From Prevotellaceae bacterium (GTDB taxonomy: Bacteria > Bacteroidota > Bacteroidia > Bacteroidales > UBA932): 8,167 nucleotides of DNA. Made by a program: the position numbers and the translations under genes. The first letter of the stretch is position 1; each line of letters begins with the position of its first letter. Of this stretch, positions 6,467 to 8,167 are shown piece after piece. The stretch lies in NCBI GenBank assembly GCA_031257655.1, contig JAIROF010000022.1, forward strand, positions 1-8,167, in the 5' to 3' direction. Below the pieces are notes generated by a model, which saw nothing but the letters and a program-made list of their open reading frames with translations, did not search any database and was not told the origin of the DNA.

Positions 6467-7426
6467 ATGGAACATCAGCATTCTCACGACCACGGCCATG
6501 AGCATCACGGGCATGGGCATCACCACCACCAGCTGGACATGGCGCGTACCAACCGCGCCTTTGTCATCGGCATTGCGCTCAACGTTGCGTTTGTTGGGGT
6601 AGAAGTCGGCATGGGCTTCACTACGGGGTCGCTGGCGCTGCTCACCGACGCGGGGCATAACCTTGCAGACGTGGCCAGCCTCACCATTGCGCTGCTTGCG
6701 CTCAAGCTGGCCGCCGCCAGGCCAAAGGAGCAGTACACGTACGGCTACAAAAAGGCAACCATTCTGGCGGCGCTCGCCAACGCGGTGATCCTGCTGGCGG
6801 CCGTTGGCGGAATCGTTTACGAGGCGGTGGAGCGCGTGCTCACCCCCGTGCCGGTGGAGGGCGGCGTGGTGGCGGCGGTCGCCGGCATAGGAATTGCCAT
6901 CAACGCCGTGACGGCGCTGCTGTTTTTCCGCGACAAGGACAAGGATTTGAACGTAAAGGGCGCCTACCTGCACCTCGTGGCCGACGCGCTGGTCTCGGTG
7001 GGGGTAATGGTGGCCGGCCTTGCCATAACGTTCACCGCGTGGTACTGGCTCGACAGCGCAATCAGCATCGTGGTGGCCGTTGTTATCTTTGCCGGCACGT
7101 GGTCGCTGCTCAAGGATACGGTGCGCCTCAGCCTCGACGGCGTCCCGCAGAGCATTAGCGTGAGCGAGGTGCGAAAAAAAATGCTGGGCGTGCCGGGGGT
7201 TATCGACGTCCACCACCTCCACGTCTGGGGGCTGAGCACCACGCAGGCGGCGCTTACCTGCCACGTTGTGCTCCACAGCGAGGCCTCGCTGGCAGAGGTT
7301 TCGCGCATCAAGGCCGATATTCGCGCAGGCGTAACGGAGCTGGGCATACAGCACGCCACCGTGGAGGTAGAGTCGAGCCTCGAGCAGTGCAGCGATAAGG
7401 AGGCCGGCAGCTGCAGCCGGACGTAA
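6467..7426 (+). CDS. Cation diffusion facilitator (CDF) divalent metal exporter, CzcD/ZitB-like
   Basis: This is an inner-membrane antiporter that exports Zn2+ and related divalent metals from the cytoplasm in exchange for protons. Its 319 residues fit the family. Residues 3-21 contain 12 His and form a metal-binding N-terminal tail. Six membrane segments are visible at about 31-51, 57-80, 97-119, 132-154, 166-191 and 194-214. The transport site is formed by TDAGHNLAD (His64, Asp68) in segment 2 and HLVADALVSVGV (His169, Asp173) in segment 5; the H/D pairs point to Zn preference as in ZitB. The cytoplasmic ferredoxin-like domain (about 215-305) carries VPGVIDVHHLHVWGLS and QHATVEVE. The tail has two cysteines (308 and 316) that may add metal binding. 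An in-frame ATG at 6350 lies within the tandem repeat and upstream of the promoter, so the ATG at 6467 is preferred. The gene is probably transcribed alone from its own promoter. Confidence 0.92.
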   Translation: MEHQHSHDHGHEHHGHGHHHHQLDMARTNRAFVIGIALNVAFVGVEVGMGFTTGSLALLTDAGHNLADVASLTIALLALKLAAARPKEQYTYGYKKATILAALANAVILLAAVGGIVYEAVERVLTPVPVEGGVVAAVAGIGIAINAVTALLFFRDKDKDLNVKGAYLHLVADALVSVGVMVAGLAITFTAWYWLDSAISIVVAVVIFAGTWSLLKDTVRLSLDGVPQSISVSEVRKKMLGVPGVIDVHHLHVWGLSTTQAALTCHVVLHSEASLAEVSRIKADIRAGVTELGIQHATVEVESSLEQCSDKEAGSCSRT

Positions 7427-7433
7427 GGCCGAC

Positions 7434-7462
7434 CCGGGCTATCCCGCGCCCGGCATGGTTTT
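7434..7462 (+). terminator. Probable intrinsic terminator of the metal exporter gene
   Basis: CCGGGC (7434-7439) and GCCCGG (7448-7453) form a perfect six-pair GC stem with an eight-base loop, seven bases after the stop codon. TTTT follows at 7459-7462 after a short CATGG gap. The T run is short and not directly against the stem, so strength is uncertain. Confidence 0.5.
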
Positions 7463-7471
7463 GTGCGAAAA

Positions 7472-7571
7472 TAGCGCGGTAGATGGCGCAGATTTAGCAA
7501 GATTTACGCAGATTTTATTCATTTCTCCATCTTGCGTAAATATCATTAAAATCTGTGTCATCTGCGCGCTA
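7472..7571. repeat. Large imperfect inverted repeat between convergent genes
   Basis: Arms 7472-7495 and 7549-7571 pair along most of their length (TAGCGCG, AGATG and CAGATTT blocks, with small mismatches). Inside, ATTTACGCA (7502-7510) pairs perfectly with TGCGTAAAT (7533-7541). Placed between convergent genes, it could stop transcription from both sides. It shares the words AGATTTACGCAG and AATCTGTG with the repeat cluster upstream of murF-alr, so both probably belong to one intergenic repeat family. Confidence 0.65.
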
Positions 7572-7625
7572 AAAACAAATCGCAATCTTCGACCGTTAGG
7601 GTCCGTAGGGCATAGCTTTTCGTTT

Positions 7626-8015
7626 TCACGACATGCTGTCAAACCAACCGCTGCTTGTTATTTTCGCTATACACTCCTCCAGCGTCCCGCTGTCAATAGC
7701 CATCCACTTGTTGTTGTGGCGCTGAAAGTCCAGCGAGCAGTTGCGTGCGTAAACGGTAATTCGCGCGATAATAAATTCAAAATATTTTCCGTCTATAAGC
7801 GGAATAGTATATTGCTCCTGCGGCAACAGCGGTTTGACTTCGTGCAGCTCGTAAAAATAAATCCTGCCCGCCTTAATTTCCATTCTGCTAATGCGTTTTT
7901 GGAGGTTGGGATATTTTTCGATAGCTGCATTTATTTGCGCTTTCAGCTTTTCCTTGTCGTATTCCGAAAGTTTTACGGGTTTCGGATTACCTTTTACCCA
8001 AATCATATTTCTCAT
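7626..8015 (-). CDS. Conserved hypothetical protein, possibly DUF3024-like
   Basis: This is a 129-residue soluble protein with no signal peptide or membrane segment. It begins with a charged helix (about 16-48, SEYDKEKLKAQINAAIEKY), followed by strands with RIYFYEL (51-57), PLIDGKYFEFIIARITVY (72-89), DFQRHNNKWM (96-105) and a final helix and tail, TLEECIAKITSSGWF (111-125). The order of a basic helix, an RIYxYEL strand, a conserved Arg/His/Asn-Trp segment and a closing WF resembles small Bacteroidota proteins of the DUF3024 type; this is from memory and no function is known. It lies 11 bases after the stop of the upstream minus-strand gene, so the two are probably co-transcribed. It is more AT-rich than the plus-strand genes. 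The ATG at 8015 follows an A-rich leader without a Shine-Dalgarno sequence. Confidence 0.75.
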   Translation of the reverse strand: MRNMIWVKGNPKPVKLSEYDKEKLKAQINAAIEKYPNLQKRISRMEIKAGRIYFYELHEVKPLLPQEQYTIPLIDGKYFEFIIARITVYARNCSLDFQRHNNKWMAIDSGTLEECIAKITSSGWFDSMS

Positions 8016-8026
8016 AATTATTTTTT

Positions 8027-8167
8027 TTAATTTTCTTCCTGATAATAGATTTTATAGAATTTGCCGTTTTCGTCTGTGCCTTGCTGTATCAGGTTGCGAT
8101 TGCCATGAATGTAGATGTGGAAATTCTTATCCAACTTGATGACGCTTTTGAATATACGCGCCTGCTT
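8027..8167 (-). CDS. C-terminal fragment, probable NdpA/YejK-like nucleoid-associated protein
   Basis: The last 46 codons of a gene run in from the right edge and end at TAA (8029-8027). The start lies outside the window. The tail includes IFKSVIKLDKNFHIYIHGNR, then LIQQGTDENGKFYKIYY. This resembles the C-terminus of the ~350-residue 37-kDa nucleoid-associated proteins found in Bacteroides (NA37 family), which bind DNA in the cytoplasm; I recognise it from memory and the fragment is short. The open frame across the whole edge, sensible codon use and the tight 11-base spacing to the next gene support a real gene. The small hypothetical gene downstream is likely its operon partner. Confidence 0.6.
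   Translation of the reverse strand, partial: KQARIFKSVIKLDKNFHIYIHGNRNLIQQGTDENGKFYKIYYQEEN

Noticed and set aside
7455..8030. 191-codon plus-strand frame over the right end
   Set aside because: It starts in the terminator region, crosses the inverted repeat and lies opposite the better supported minus-strand gene.
1..8167. tRNA or rRNA genes, complete insertion sequences
   Set aside because: No cloverleaf, rRNA core sequence, or transposase coding region with flanking target repeats was seen.

Overview
The window carries genes of a member of the Bacteroidota, most likely Bacteroidales. The evidence is a SusD/RagB outer-membrane nutrient-binding protein, a short ~305-residue SerA of the Bacteroides type, a fused MurF-alanine racemase that is typical of this phylum, and two promoters with the phylum-specific -7 element TAnnTTTG. 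No Shine-Dalgarno sequences are seen ahead of the starts, which also fits. Most genes are GC-rich; the two at the right end are visibly more AT-rich.

Layout. Positions 1-~356 look foreign: no convincing gene, a (CA)n microsatellite, an ATAA-type repeat, and an abrupt change into a susD-like gene that lacks its 5' end (408-2018, +). This could be an assembly chimera with eukaryotic DNA or a real rearrangement. A spacer with two inverted repeats (2019-2336) ends in a good promoter for serA (2337-3254, +). Next is a repeat-rich spacer (3255-3603) with two near-identical 43-base units, an inverted repeat and three DnaA-box-like 9-mers. The murF-alr fusion (3604-6096, +, probably starting at TTG) follows. 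A ~155-base tandem duplication (6111-6419) then carries the promoter of a cation-diffusion-facilitator metal exporter (6467-7426, +). A terminator-like hairpin and a large inverted repeat separate this from two minus-strand genes: a small conserved hypothetical protein (7626-8015), and upstream of it the last 46 codons of a probable NdpA/YejK-like nucleoid-associated protein (8027-8167).

The genes are mostly unrelated housekeeping and envelope functions: polymer uptake (SusD), serine synthesis (SerA), D-alanine supply and its addition to the peptidoglycan precursor (MurF-Alr, two linked steps in one polypeptide), and divalent-metal export (CDF). They appear as separate transcription units, not one operon. 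I do not see a new multi-gene system. The most distinctive points are the foreign left end, the duplicated metal-exporter promoter in which only the downstream copy keeps an intact -7 box, the non-canonical active-site sequence of SerA, and the intergenic repeat family shared by three spacers.
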